From the NCBI RefSeq assembly GCF_000381825.1, contig NZ_KB907125.1, positions 1 through 64,000 on the forward strand: a DNA stretch of 64,000 bases, read 5' to 3'. Below, piece by piece: positions 43,545-52,063 of the stretch. The notes beneath the pieces are model-generated. The model saw nothing but the letters and a program-made list of their open reading frames with translations. It did not search any database and was not told the DNA's origin. A program made the position numbers and the translations under genes. Source of the DNA: Thioalkalivibrio sp. ALJT (GTDB lineage Bacteria > Pseudomonadota > Gammaproteobacteria > Ectothiorhodospirales > Ectothiorhodospiraceae). Within the stretch, counting starts at the first letter, position 1. Each line of letters begins with the position of its first letter.

Positions 43545-44636
43545 TTGAGCGATCTTCGCGAGCATGGCGGGACGCCGACCCTCGCCCTGGTGCTGATACT
43601 GGTGCTGGTGCTCGCCGGCTGCGCCGGGACGATACCCAGCCCCTCGGGAGACAGCCGCGGCACGCCGGAGTTGACGCCGGACAGCATCCGGGTCGCCGAT
43701 GGCGACCACCTGCCACTGCACCGCTGGGGCCCGGAAGACCCGGAACGGGTCGTACTGGCCCTGCACGGGTTCAACGACCACGGCGGCAGCATGCAGGCCC
43801 TGGGCGAGGCACTGGCGGCAGACGCCATCGCAGTCTACGCCTATGACCAGCGCGGCTTCGGGGCCACGCGCAACGCCGGCTACTGGTCAGGACACCGACT
43901 GATGGCCGCCGATGCCCGCACCGTGCTGCGGCTGCTGGATGCCCGCTACCCGGAGCAGACGCCCTTCCTGGTCGGCAAGAGCATGGGGGGCGGAGTAGCG
44001 CTGCTGGCCGCTGCCACCCACGCCGACGACGAAACCCCCGCCCCGGTCGCAGGTACGGTCCTGATCGCCCCTGCCGTCTGGAGTCGGGGCGACATGCCCT
44101 GGTACCAGCGCTTCGGCCTCTGGCTCGGGGCGCGCCTGGCACCCGGCTGGCGCCTGGACGGCGAGCTCGTGGCCGACCTGGAGATCCACCCCACCGATGA
44201 CCCGGAAGTGCTGCAGCAGATGCGGGCAGACCCGCTGGTCCTGCACGACGCCCGCATTGATGCCCTGGACGGGCTGACAACCCTGATGACCCATGCGCTG
44301 GAGGCGGCCCCCAACCTGCCGGCGCCAACCCTGACCCTGTACGGCGACCGCGACGACCTCGTCCCGCCAGGGCCCCTGACCCGCCTGCTGGAGACCCTGG
44401 CAGACAGTGATGACCCGGGACACCGCGCCGTGCTGTACCCCGAGGGCTATCACATGCTGACGCGCTACACCCGCGCCCGGACCACCTTCGACGACATCGT
44501 GGCTTGGCTGCACCATCCGCAGGACCCGCTCCCGTCCGGGCACGACGGTACTGCGGGCGCCCTGGCAGCGACGCTCGCGGAACGCTGGGGAGACACGGAT
44601 GACGCTGGCCCCCGGCCCGCTGCATCAGTACCGTAG
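43545..44636 (+). CDS. Lipoprotein alpha/beta hydrolase (lysophospholipase-like)
   Basis: This 363-residue protein has a lipoprotein signal ending in the lipobox LVLAGC, so it is anchored in the periplasm by its N-terminal Cys. The hydrolase fold follows: VVLALHGFNDHGGS (oxyanion), VGKSMGGGVALLAA (nucleophile Ser), LYGDRDDLVP (Asp) and YPEGYHMLTR (His), as in monoglyceride lipases and lysophospholipases. The start is probably the TTG at 43545, because the frame upstream runs into repeat copy 2, whose translation should not belong to the protein. The ribosome binding site is weak. Confidence 0.75.
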   Translation: MSDLREHGGTPTLALVLILVLVLAGCAGTIPSPSGDSRGTPELTPDSIRVADGDHLPLHRWGPEDPERVVLALHGFNDHGGSMQALGEALAADAIAVYAYDQRGFGATRNAGYWSGHRLMAADARTVLRLLDARYPEQTPFLVGKSMGGGVALLAAATHADDETPAPVAGTVLIAPAVWSRGDMPWYQRFGLWLGARLAPGWRLDGELVADLEIHPTDDPEVLQQMRADPLVLHDARIDALDGLTTLMTHALEAAPNLPAPTLTLYGDRDDLVPPGPLTRLLETLADSDDPGHRAVLYPEGYHMLTRYTRARTTFDDIVAWLHHPQDPLPSGHDGTAGALAATLAERWGDTDDAGPRPAASVP

Positions 44637-44665
44637 GAACGAGCACGCCGCAGGAGGATCGCCGC

Positions 44666-45052
44666 ATGAGTGAATCGAAATCCAGCCGCCTCGACGACCT
44701 GGTCGCACGCAGCCGCCAGGATCAGGCGGCTCGCGAACGCGGCTACCGCGAACAGGCCTTGAAGATGTACCCCTGGGTCTGCGGACGTTGCGGGCGCGAG
44801 TTCACGCGCGCCAACCTGCGCGAGCTGACGGTGCACCACCGCGATCACAACCACGACAACAATCCGCCGGACGGCAGTAACTGGGAGCTGCTGTGCCTGT
44901 ATTGCCACGATAACGAACACCAGCGCTTCACCGATGCTGCGCCCGGTCGCGGCACCACACACGGAAGCACAGCGACGCACAGCCCCTTCGCCGGCCTGGC
45001 CGGGCTGCTCAAGGGCGACCGGGACGCAGGCGACGACTCCTCGTCCTCATAG
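44666..45052 (+). CDS. YajD-like HNH nuclease family protein
   Basis: This 128-residue protein has an HNH zinc-finger nuclease domain: WVCGRCGREFTRANLREL (first Cys pair), TVHHRDHNHDNNPPDGSNW (the H-N-H core) and LLCLYCHDNEHQR (second Cys pair and final His). YajD relatives have this size and layout. The C-terminal 35 residues are low complexity. The start has AGGAGG upstream. It lies after the lipoprotein hydrolase gene and may share its transcript; no function is known. Confidence 0.85.
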   Translation: MSESKSSRLDDLVARSRQDQAARERGYREQALKMYPWVCGRCGREFTRANLRELTVHHRDHNHDNNPPDGSNWELLCLYCHDNEHQRFTDAAPGRGTTHGSTATHSPFAGLAGLLKGDRDAGDDSSSS

Positions 45053-45072
45053 CGCAGGCGACCGCCCGCAGC

Positions 45073-45654
45073 TCAGAGGCGACGCCACCAGAACTGCAGC
45101 GGTTTGTACGTCTCCTGCGCCGCGCCAGTATCCGGCCACGAAAACTCGCATACCAGCCCTTCCGCCCGGGCATAGCCACGGCGCGACCAGAATCCGTCCA
45201 GCGGGCGGTAATCCGCCGGCCGCCGCGGGTCATCCGGTGGCCGCACCACCGCACAGAAAGCCGCGTGCTCAAATCCCAGCTGGCGTGCTACAGCCTCGCG
45301 CGCATCGAAAAACCGATGGCCGGCCCCGTACCCGCGATACGCCGGTTGCAGCACCGATTCCGCGAGATAGTAATAGCGCGCCGTGTCCAGCCCGCGGGCA
45401 TGAAACGGGGCCTGGAACTCGGGCTCGGCCGCCGCCAGCGGCAGCGCGGTGGACGCTCCCACCACCCGCTCGTCATCCAGCGCCAGCACCAGGGTGCTGT
45501 CCGGGCACTCCGCGTAATGGCGCAGGTAGCCCTGCTCGTATTCCGCCGACCCGGCGTACAGGTAGGGCCACTCGCGAAACACCGCGATGCGCAGACGCGC
45601 CACAGCCTCCAGATACCGCTTGATCGCCGCCCCGCGCACCGTCTGAAATTGCAT
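45073..45654 (-). CDS. GNAT-family N-acetyltransferase
   Basis: This 193-residue acetyltransferase uses acetyl-CoA. The fold is seen in ARLRIAVFREWPYLYAGS, STLVLALDDERVVGASTALP and the CoA-binding segment VLQPAYRGYGAGHRFFDARE, where RGYGAG is the pyrophosphate loop. The C-terminus (PDDPRRPADYRPLDGFWSRR) gives the acceptor-specific part. Acceptor is unknown. It is convergent with the HNH gene, with only 20 bases between stops. ATG at 45654. Confidence 0.85.
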   Translation of the reverse strand: MQFQTVRGAAIKRYLEAVARLRIAVFREWPYLYAGSAEYEQGYLRHYAECPDSTLVLALDDERVVGASTALPLAAAEPEFQAPFHARGLDTARYYYLAESVLQPAYRGYGAGHRFFDAREAVARQLGFEHAAFCAVVRPPDDPRRPADYRPLDGFWSRRGYARAEGLVCEFSWPDTGAAQETYKPLQFWWRRL

Positions 45655-45927
45655 AGTGGTCGGCCTCCGGTGAGGTCAGTGCAGGGGGACCTGTGGGATC
45701 TGGAGGATCATCACGAGCGAGACAGGGGATCCGTCCCCGATCCGCCTGGCCCCGGTCAGCATAACGTGCGGTACCGCGGGGCTCGAACCCCTTGTTGCCG
45801 CGCAAACGATCTACACTCGGAACTGGGGCCGGCCCTGTCCGGGCCGACCTGCGGGCGGCCCCGCCAACCGACGTACCGGTCCGGTGCGTCCGGCACCGCC
45901 CCACCAGCCCACCACAGGAGGAACTGC

Positions 45928-46377
45928 ATGGATACTGTCTGGATCGTTGTTGCCGATGCCGCGCGCGCCCGCATCTTTACCTGCGAGGGCCGCGCCTGTC
46001 AGGGAATGCACGAGAGCGAGACGCTCTCGCACAGCGAATCCCGCGCCCATAACCAGGACCTGGTGTCCGACCGTCCCGGGCGCAGCTGGGCCAGCGCCAG
46101 CGGGGATGCCCGACACGCCATGCAGGAAAGCACTGACCCCGCCGCCAACGAGCGCAATCGTTTTGCGCGCCAGGTCGCCGAACATCTCAAATCCGCCTGT
46201 CACGCAGGCAGCTTCAAGCACCTGGTCATCGTGGCCGCACCTACCTTCCTGGGGGCACTGCGCGACGCCCTGGACCCGACCGTAGCCCAGAGCGTCACCG
46301 CCGAGGTCGCCAAGAACGTGACCAAATCCGTCGACGCCAGCACCTTGCGCAAACACCTGCCCGACTTCCTCTATTAG
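45928..46377 (+). CDS. Host attachment family protein
   Basis: This 149-residue protein belongs to the family named after a protein required for attachment to host cells. The pattern TVWIVVADAARARIF at the N-terminus, the FARQVAEHLKSACHAG helix, HLVIVAAPTFLGALRDAL and the end VDASTLRKHLPDFLY are typical. The fold resembles the eRF1 domain 3 type. In free-living bacteria the role is unknown, so the name should not be read literally. AGGAGG precedes the ATG at 45928. Confidence 0.85.
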   Translation: MDTVWIVVADAARARIFTCEGRACQGMHESETLSHSESRAHNQDLVSDRPGRSWASASGDARHAMQESTDPAANERNRFARQVAEHLKSACHAGSFKHLVIVAAPTFLGALRDALDPTVAQSVTAEVAKNVTKSVDASTLRKHLPDFLY

Positions 46378-46668
46378 GGCTGAGCGCATTGATCGATGTT
46401 TCCCTTCGGCACCGGGACGTGCCGCCGGAATCGACCACGGCAAGGGCGATTGCGTCCGGAACAAGCGGCAAGCCCCTTGGCCAGGGCAACGCATTACCAG
46501 GCCCTGCAGGCCCGCGGGCGCTGAAAAGGCCCGCATGGCTTTGTTCAGCGCTTCCCTGATCTTCCCGCGGGCCCAACTCTGCAGGTCGGTTCCGGCCCGC
46601 TCGATTCCCGCCACGCCATGGCATCCGCCGGCCCCGGAGAGACCCCGGGGCGGGCTCGCCTGCGGCGT

Positions 46669-47271
46669 TCAGAGCGGCCCCAGGTCCTCCGGATGCAACG
46701 TCCCCAGCAGGCGCGGTGCCTCCGCATCCGGGTCGAACACCGCGATCTCGCCCTCCTCGATCAGCACCCGGGCCGCACGCTGCAGATTGATGTTGTGGCC
46801 CACGATCACCACGTTGCGCGTCGCGTCCTCGGGTGCAGTGACCAGATAGTCCTGCAGCGCAGCCACCAGGGCCTGCTGTTGCTGGCGATTGCGCACCGGC
46901 GGGAGGTTGAACAGATCATCGCGGGTTTCGTAGCGACCTTCCCCAAAGGCGATGCGGGCGCTCTCGGTATTGCGGCAGAACGCCGAACTGAGGATGCGCT
47001 CAACGGGGATGGCGTGACGCTCGAAACCCGCGCCCACCTGCCGCGCCTGCTCGCGCCCCGCGTCATTGAGGTTGCGCTGGTGCTCGCAGCGGCTCATGTC
47101 GGAAAGATCCGTATCGCGCTGCCCATGATCCGTGGCGGCATGACGCCAGTAGATCACCAGCCCGCCTCCCTGCATGCGCTCCAGCAGGGCCTCGCGGTCC
47201 AGGGTATCGGCATTGACCGTGAGCAGGGGCACAAACAGCATCAGAACTACCGCCAACCAGCGATGGCGCAT
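46669..47271 (-). CDS. Exported histidine phosphatase family protein
   Basis: This 200-residue protein has a signal peptide (WLAVVLMLFVPLLTVNA) and a histidine phosphatase fold. The catalytic loop is unusual: IYWRHAATDHGQRD keeps the RHA of the canonical RHG motif. VERILSSAFCRNTESARIAF is the second signature and VVIVGHNINLQRA carries the second His. Substrate is not known. I start at the ATG 47271, which has GAGG nearby and puts the signal peptide at the N-terminus. Confidence 0.8.
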   Translation of the reverse strand: MRHRWLAVVLMLFVPLLTVNADTLDREALLERMQGGGLVIYWRHAATDHGQRDTDLSDMSRCEHQRNLNDAGREQARQVGAGFERHAIPVERILSSAFCRNTESARIAFGEGRYETRDDLFNLPPVRNRQQQQALVAALQDYLVTAPEDATRNVVIVGHNINLQRAARVLIEEGEIAVFDPDAEAPRLLGTLHPEDLGPL

Positions 47272-47430
47272 CGGGACCTCCGGAATCATGGTTTGCACTA
47301 TTCAGCTGACCACCCCGGACCGGGTCGGGTTCAGCCGCCGCCACGCGGTGCTCGCCACCGCTTCGCGTTGACGCCCCCCGAAGCCAGCCCTAGTATGCCG
47401 ATTCCCCCTTGCCCGGAATTCCGCGCCCCC

Positions 47431-48219
47431 ATGACCTACTGTGTCGCCATCGACCTGGACGACGGCCTCGTCTTCGCCTCCGACTCCCGCACCAATGCCG
47501 GGGTCGATCAGGTCAGCACCTACAGCAAGATGCACACCTTCGAGATCGAGGGCCAGCGGGTATTCGTGGTGCTCGCGGCGGGCAACCTGGCCACCACGCA
47601 GTCCGTGGTGCACCAGCTCAAACGCGACATGGAAGAAGGTGCCGACGAGAGCCTGGCGACAGTGGAACGCATGTCGGACGCGGCCGAGTACCTCGGCCGG
47701 ATCAACCGCCAGGAGGCGGAGAAGCACTCCGAAGCGCTATCACGGTCCGGCATCAAGGCGGAGGCGACACTGATCATCGGGGGCCAGATCGGCGAAGACG
47801 CCCCGGCCATCTATCTCATCTACCCGCAGGGCAACTACATCACCACTTCGCAGCAGACCCGGTTTCTGCAGCTGGGCGAGAGCAAATACGGCAAGCCGAT
47901 CCTGGATCGAATCATTGATCACACCACCCCACTGGGAGATGCGGCACGCTGCGCCCTGGTCTCCATCGATTCGACCATCCGTTCGAATCTCACCGTCGGT
48001 CCTCCGGTCGAGGTGATGGTCTACGAGCGCGGCACCCTGACCTTTGACCACTACCTGTGTCTGGAGGCGGACGACGGCTATCTGCGCTCACTGAACCAGG
48101 CCTGGGACAAGAACATCAAGAAGGCCTTTACTGACCTGCCACGGTTCGACTGGGAGTCCGCGCACGCCCACAAGCAGCGCGGTACGCGGGTCAGCCGCGG
48201 CTCCGGCAGCGCCTCCTGA
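47431..48219 (+). CDS. Anbu (ancestral beta-subunit) proteasome-like peptidase
   Basis: This 262-residue protein matches Anbu, a bacterial relative of the 20S proteasome beta subunit. Removal of the initiator Met would expose Thr1 of MTYCVAIDLDDGLVFASDSR, the N-terminal nucleophile position. GVDQVSTYSKMHTFEIEGQR and IYLIYPQGNYITTSQQ fit the family. Anbu genes usually sit beside an alpha-E protein, a circularly permuted ATP-grasp protein and a transglutaminase-like protein; the first two are here, convergently encoded (48418-50824), but no transglutaminase gene is seen. The cluster is thought to modify and recognise a small peptide or protein, as yet unclear. Confidence 0.88.
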   Translation: MTYCVAIDLDDGLVFASDSRTNAGVDQVSTYSKMHTFEIEGQRVFVVLAAGNLATTQSVVHQLKRDMEEGADESLATVERMSDAAEYLGRINRQEAEKHSEALSRSGIKAEATLIIGGQIGEDAPAIYLIYPQGNYITTSQQTRFLQLGESKYGKPILDRIIDHTTPLGDAARCALVSIDSTIRSNLTVGPPVEVMVYERGTLTFDHYLCLEADDGYLRSLNQAWDKNIKKAFTDLPRFDWESAHAHKQRGTRVSRGSGSAS

Positions 48220-48256
48220 CCAATCCGGCAAGCCTGACCGCTGCCCCGACAGGCCC

Positions 48257-48421
48257 CGGGTGGGCCACGCGGAAAATTCGGTAACCGATCGCATCGCCAG
48301 AAGCGCCGGCACTGCCGTTGCGCAAACTTGAAAGAAGGGGGCTATTCCAGCACTTGCCCGCCAGGCTCCCGCACTTCTGGCTGTGCTCCATCGTCACCGC
48401 ACTTCCCGCATGGCCCACTAG
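48257..48421 (-). repeat. Stop-codon-linked foldback repeat, copy 3 (inverted)
   Basis: On the minus strand the copy begins CTAGTGGGCCATGCGGGAAG and ends CCGCGTGGCCCACCCGGGG, closely matching copies 1 and 2. Its first TAG is the stop codon of the alpha-E gene on that strand. It fills the gap between the convergent Anbu and alpha-E genes. Confidence 0.85.
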
Positions 48422-49374
48422 GCCACCGCCTGTCCCTGCGCCGGGACGGCCAGGAACCAGGTCGTGGCGTTGGCACCATGAATCTCTCCGATATCCCTCT
48501 GCAGCACGTCGATAAAGGCGTGCAGGCCATCTTCCTTGATCAGTTCGTGCACCTGGGCGCTGGTCGCATGACGGCGTGCCTGTATCACCAGACGCAGCGG
48601 CAGTTCGTTGTTCGGCAGCTTCTCCAGGGCATCCTGCACCTGATTGAGGGTATGGGTGACCGCACGCGGGAAGGCATTATCTTGAAGCAGGAAGCGCACG
48701 ACATCGACCCCGTTGATGCGGCGCTTCACATGCTGGCGATACATCTGGAACCCGCTCTGCGAACGCAGGATGCTGGTCCACAACAGACCCTCATAGGGCT
48801 CCGGGTCCTCTCCATCCTTCTTCAAATGCCGCAGGGCGCCAACGTCGATCTGTCGCGTCCCCATGTCGGCGCGTTCCAGATTGCGCCCCAGGCGGATAAA
48901 GTCGTAGGCGGCGTCGTGACTCATGGTCCCGGCCAGCAACCCGGTCAGGGTCTGGCAGCGCTGGATTACCTCGGACAGGAAGTCGAAACGCCCCCGCTTG
49001 CCGATGCCCTGATCAATGCGGTCACGAGCGAACAGGTACAGCTCGTTCATTACCTCCCAGGCCTCGGACGGCACCAGGTCACGCGTGGTACGTACGTTCT
49101 CGCGGGCCGCCCGCAGGGAGTTCAGTACCGAGCTCGGGTTGTCGTCATCCGCGAGCAGGAATTTCACACAGTTGCGTTCATCATCACGCTGGTAATGGTT
49201 GTCGAACTGCCCCTCGTTACCGGTAACCTCCACCAGTCCCTTCCAGGACAGCTGCACCGACTTCGGCATATCCAGCGCCAGCAGGTTAAAGGCCATGACC
49301 ATGCGCGCGGTGTTTTCGGCGCGTTCAACATAACGCGCCATCCAGTACACACGTTCGGCGACTCTCGAGAGCAT
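48418..49374 (-). CDS. Alpha-E domain protein (DUF403)
   Basis: This 318-residue all-helical protein begins MLSRVAERVYWMARYVERAE, the signature of the alpha-E family, and continues with typical segments such as LAGTMSHDAAYDFIRLGRNL and ERADMGTRQIDV. Members accompany circularly permuted ATP-grasp enzymes in predicted peptide-synthesis clusters, often with Anbu. It starts one base after the stop of the ATP-grasp gene, indicating an operon. Its stop codon is provided by repeat copy 3. Confidence 0.88.
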   Translation of the reverse strand: MLSRVAERVYWMARYVERAENTARMVMAFNLLALDMPKSVQLSWKGLVEVTGNEGQFDNHYQRDDERNCVKFLLADDDNPSSVLNSLRAARENVRTTRDLVPSEAWEVMNELYLFARDRIDQGIGKRGRFDFLSEVIQRCQTLTGLLAGTMSHDAAYDFIRLGRNLERADMGTRQIDVGALRHLKKDGEDPEPYEGLLWTSILRSQSGFQMYRQHVKRRINGVDVVRFLLQDNAFPRAVTHTLNQVQDALEKLPNNELPLRLVIQARRHATSAQVHELIKEDGLHAFIDVLQRDIGEIHGANATTWFLAVPAQGQAVA

Positions 49375-49375
49375 C

Positions 49376-50824
49376 TCAGTTCTCCTCGTCCACGATCCAG
49401 GTGTCCTTGCTGCCCCCGCCCTGCGAGGAGTTCACCACCAGCGAACCCCTGCGCATGGCCACCCGGGTCAGACCCCCGGCCGTCACATCCGTGCGCACCC
49501 CCTGCAGGATGAACGGACGCAGGTCCAGGTGCCGCGGCTCGATCTCGTCGCCGCAAAGGGTGGGTGCCACGGACAGGTCCAGGGTGGGCTGGGCGATATA
49601 GTTGCGCGGGTTTTTCTTGATCAGCTGCGCAAACTCGGCACGCTGCTTCTTGCTCGCGTGTGGCCCCACCAGCATGCCGTAGCCCCCGGACTCGTTAGCC
49701 GGCTTCACCACCAGCTCGTCGAGGTGGTCGAGCACGTAGGCGCGATCCTTCTCGTTCACGCAGAGATAGGTCGGCACGTTGGGGATGATCGGCTCCTGAT
49801 CCAGGTAGTAGCGGATGATGTCCGGCACGTAGGCATACATCACCTTGTCGTCGGCCACGCCGGCACCGGGCGCATTGGCCAGACCGACATTACCCTTGCG
49901 CCAGGCCCGCATCAGGCCGGGCACGCCCAGCATCGAGTCCGGGTTGAAGACCTCCGGATCGAGGAATTCGTCGTCGATGCGACGGTAGATCACGTCGACC
50001 CGCTCCAGCCCGTCAATGGTCCGCATGTACACGCAGTCATCGTCATCGACGACCAGATCCGCCCCCTCGACCAGTTCCGCGCCCATGCGCTGCGCCAGGA
50101 ACGAGTGCTCGAAATAGGCCGAGTTGTAGATCCCCGGCGTCAGGACCACGATCTCGGGGTAGTCCTGCGGCCGCGGCGAGATCGCGGCCAGCATGTCAAA
50201 CAGCTGCGTCGGGTACTCGTCCACCGGCAGGATGCTGGAGTTTTCGAACAGTTCCGGGAACACGCGCTTGGTCACCTGACGGTTTTCCAGCATGTAGGAG
50301 ACCCCCGAGGGCACGCGCAGGTTATCTTCCAGCACGAAGAACTGGCCGTCACCGTCGCGTACGAGGTCACTGCCGCAGATGTGCGCCCACACGCCGTGCG
50401 GCGGCTTGATGCCGACGCACTGCTCGCGGAAATTCTTCGACTGGTTCAGCACATAGCGCGGGATCACCTTGTCCTGAAAGATGCGCTGCTCGTTGTAGAT
50501 ATCGTCAATGAACAGGTTCAGTGCGGTCAGACGCTGTTCCAGCCCGGCCTGGACCTGATCCCACTCCTGGCGCGCAATCACCCGCGGGATGATGTCGAAG
50601 GGCCAGGCGCGGTCGATGTTCTCGCCCTCGGTATACACCGTGAAGCTGATACCCATCTCCAGGATCGCACTGTCGGCCGCCTGCTTGCGGCTGTGGATCT
50701 CGCCGGCATCCAGCGACGCCAGGTATTCCGCCAGCGCGCGCGCGGGGTCGCGGGGGCGGCCGGGGCTCTCGATCAGTTCGTCGTAGAACGGGGTAGAGTC
50801 GTAGCGCTTCCAGTCGATTGCCAT
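49376..50824 (-). CDS. Circularly permuted ATP-grasp protein
   Basis: This 482-residue ligase-like enzyme belongs to the CP-ATP-grasp family (DUF404/407). Typical segments are GVWAHICGSDLVRDGDGQFF, VLEDNLRVPSGVSYMLENR, VVLTPGIYNSAYFEHSFLA, VVKPANESGGYGMLVGP and a late RGSLVVNSSQGGGSKDTW. These proteins are predicted to form amide bonds using ATP, perhaps adding residues to a peptide. Together with the alpha-E protein and Anbu it forms the known cluster, whose product is unknown. The ATG at 50824 was chosen over an upstream extension because it matches MAIDWKRYDSTPFYDEL. Confidence 0.88.
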   Translation of the reverse strand: MAIDWKRYDSTPFYDELIESPGRPRDPARALAEYLASLDAGEIHSRKQAADSAILEMGISFTVYTEGENIDRAWPFDIIPRVIARQEWDQVQAGLEQRLTALNLFIDDIYNEQRIFQDKVIPRYVLNQSKNFREQCVGIKPPHGVWAHICGSDLVRDGDGQFFVLEDNLRVPSGVSYMLENRQVTKRVFPELFENSSILPVDEYPTQLFDMLAAISPRPQDYPEIVVLTPGIYNSAYFEHSFLAQRMGAELVEGADLVVDDDDCVYMRTIDGLERVDVIYRRIDDEFLDPEVFNPDSMLGVPGLMRAWRKGNVGLANAPGAGVADDKVMYAYVPDIIRYYLDQEPIIPNVPTYLCVNEKDRAYVLDHLDELVVKPANESGGYGMLVGPHASKKQRAEFAQLIKKNPRNYIAQPTLDLSVAPTLCGDEIEPRHLDLRPFILQGVRTDVTAGGLTRVAMRRGSLVVNSSQGGGSKDTWIVDEEN

Positions 50825-50959
50825 TCGTCGGGTCCTCTGACGCCGTGGGCAGGGTTCGTCTACAGTAACGCCTTTTGGCACTCACCGGCACGACGGCCGG
50901 GAGACACCAAAGGTGTGTTTCCCTGGGGCTTCGTCCGACCTTTCCCTTTCGAGGTTCCC

Positions 50960-51238
50960 ATGTCCGACCCACTCGACCAACGCCTGCGCGAGCTGTACCA
51001 GCATCCAAAGATCCAGGGCTGCAACTGGCAACCACGACTTTTCTGGCACCCTGACGTCGATGGCAAACCCTTCGGTACGCTGCGGGTGGACGGACGTGAG
51101 CTGGAGGTCTTTCTGGCCACGATCATCGGGGAGGAATCCACCGAGCAGGCGGCCCTGGACCAGGAACAGGAGGGGCGTGGCCGTTTCATCGCGGCCAACG
51201 CGCGGCGCCACGAATTGCCGCTGTTCACGCGGCGTTGA
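50960..51238 (+). CDS. Small protein of unknown function
   Basis: A 92-residue protein (start MSDPLDQRLRELYQHPKIQG) which I do not recognise. It has an amphipathic N-terminal helix, a central WQPRLFWHPDVDGKPFGTL strand region and a charged, Glu/Gln-rich C-terminus. No membrane segment or signal peptide. The ATG at 50960 has GAGG upstream and codon use like its neighbours, so it is probably real. It is divergent from the ATP-grasp operon, 135 bases away, and convergent with the methyltransferase gene. Confidence 0.55.
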   Translation: MSDPLDQRLRELYQHPKIQGCNWQPRLFWHPDVDGKPFGTLRVDGRELEVFLATIIGEESTEQAALDQEQEGRGRFIAANARRHELPLFTRR

Positions 51239-51391
51239 CCCAGCCGGGCAAACACCAGGCGCCGCAGTCTGGTGAGACGCACAACGCCGTGGCGGCCCGT
51301 GCACATCGCCCGGAGAAACACGGACCCATGTTCCCCGGGGCACCACCATCAGGTTACGCCGGGGATGGACCCGCACCGCGCGGAGAGATCT

Positions 51392-52009
51392 TCAGACCGG
51401 CTTGCGAAACTCGACCTGCTTCCAGTAGCCGAACAGGCTGGCCGGGGCGACCATGCAAGGTTCCTGTCCGGTCACCCGCACGAAGTCCTCGAACTCCATG
51501 TCGGGACGGAAGCCCACGGCCTTGGACAGCGGCCGCAGGCAACGCTCGAACCCGCGCAGCAACCATTGCCGCGAGGCAAAGTGATTCACGACCAGCACCC
51601 GACCACCCGGGCGGCAGACCCGCCACATCTCGGCAAACAGGGCATCCGGATTGGGGACGACGGTGGCCACGTACATCGCCACCACCGCATCGAAGCTGTC
51701 ATCGGCAAACCCGAGCTTCTCCGCGTCCATTTCGCAAAGTCCGGCCACCGCCGGCAGCCCACCGTTCAGACGCCCCCGAGCGACTTCCAGCATCTCGCGC
51801 GAGACGTCGATACCGACCACCTGGCAATCGTCCGGGTAGTCCGGCAGCGAGAGTCCCGTACCTACTCCGACCTCCAGGATGCGTTTGCCCGAGAGCGGCG
51901 CCAGGGTCTCCTTCGCACTGGCACGACCGGTCGCGAACACCCGCCCGAAGGTCGCGTCATAGTGACGGGCGTAGCGTCGGTAGCTGTTGCGAATACTGAC
52001 GAGATCCAT
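51392..52009 (-). CDS. SAM-dependent methyltransferase, PmtA-like
   Basis: This 205-residue class I methyltransferase has S-adenosylmethionine motif I ILEVGVGTGLSLPDY, the acidic residue of motif II in VVGIDVSREMLEVA and the motif IV region SFDAVVAMYVATVVPNP. The N-terminus (RNSYRRYARHYDATFG) and overall length fit bacterial phosphatidylethanolamine N-methyltransferases of the PmtA type, which make phosphatidylcholine, but ubiquinone-type enzymes look similar, so the lipid substrate is only suggested. ATG at 52009, next to pnp but with 54 bases between. Confidence 0.75.
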   Translation of the reverse strand: MDLVSIRNSYRRYARHYDATFGRVFATGRASAKETLAPLSGKRILEVGVGTGLSLPDYPDDCQVVGIDVSREMLEVARGRLNGGLPAVAGLCEMDAEKLGFADDSFDAVVAMYVATVVPNPDALFAEMWRVCRPGGRVLVVNHFASRQWLLRGFERCLRPLSKAVGFRPDMEFEDFVRVTGQEPCMVAPASLFGYWKQVEFRKPV

Positions 52010-52063
52010 GCCAAAACATCCTGAAGCGGGATAACAGGGCGCCCGAAAACCACGCGCGGCCGG

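Noticed and set aside
45770-45800. tRNA-like T-arm (GGGGTTCGAGCCCC on the minus strand)
   Set aside because: No anticodon arm, D arm or acceptor stem can be found around it; probably a chance palindrome.
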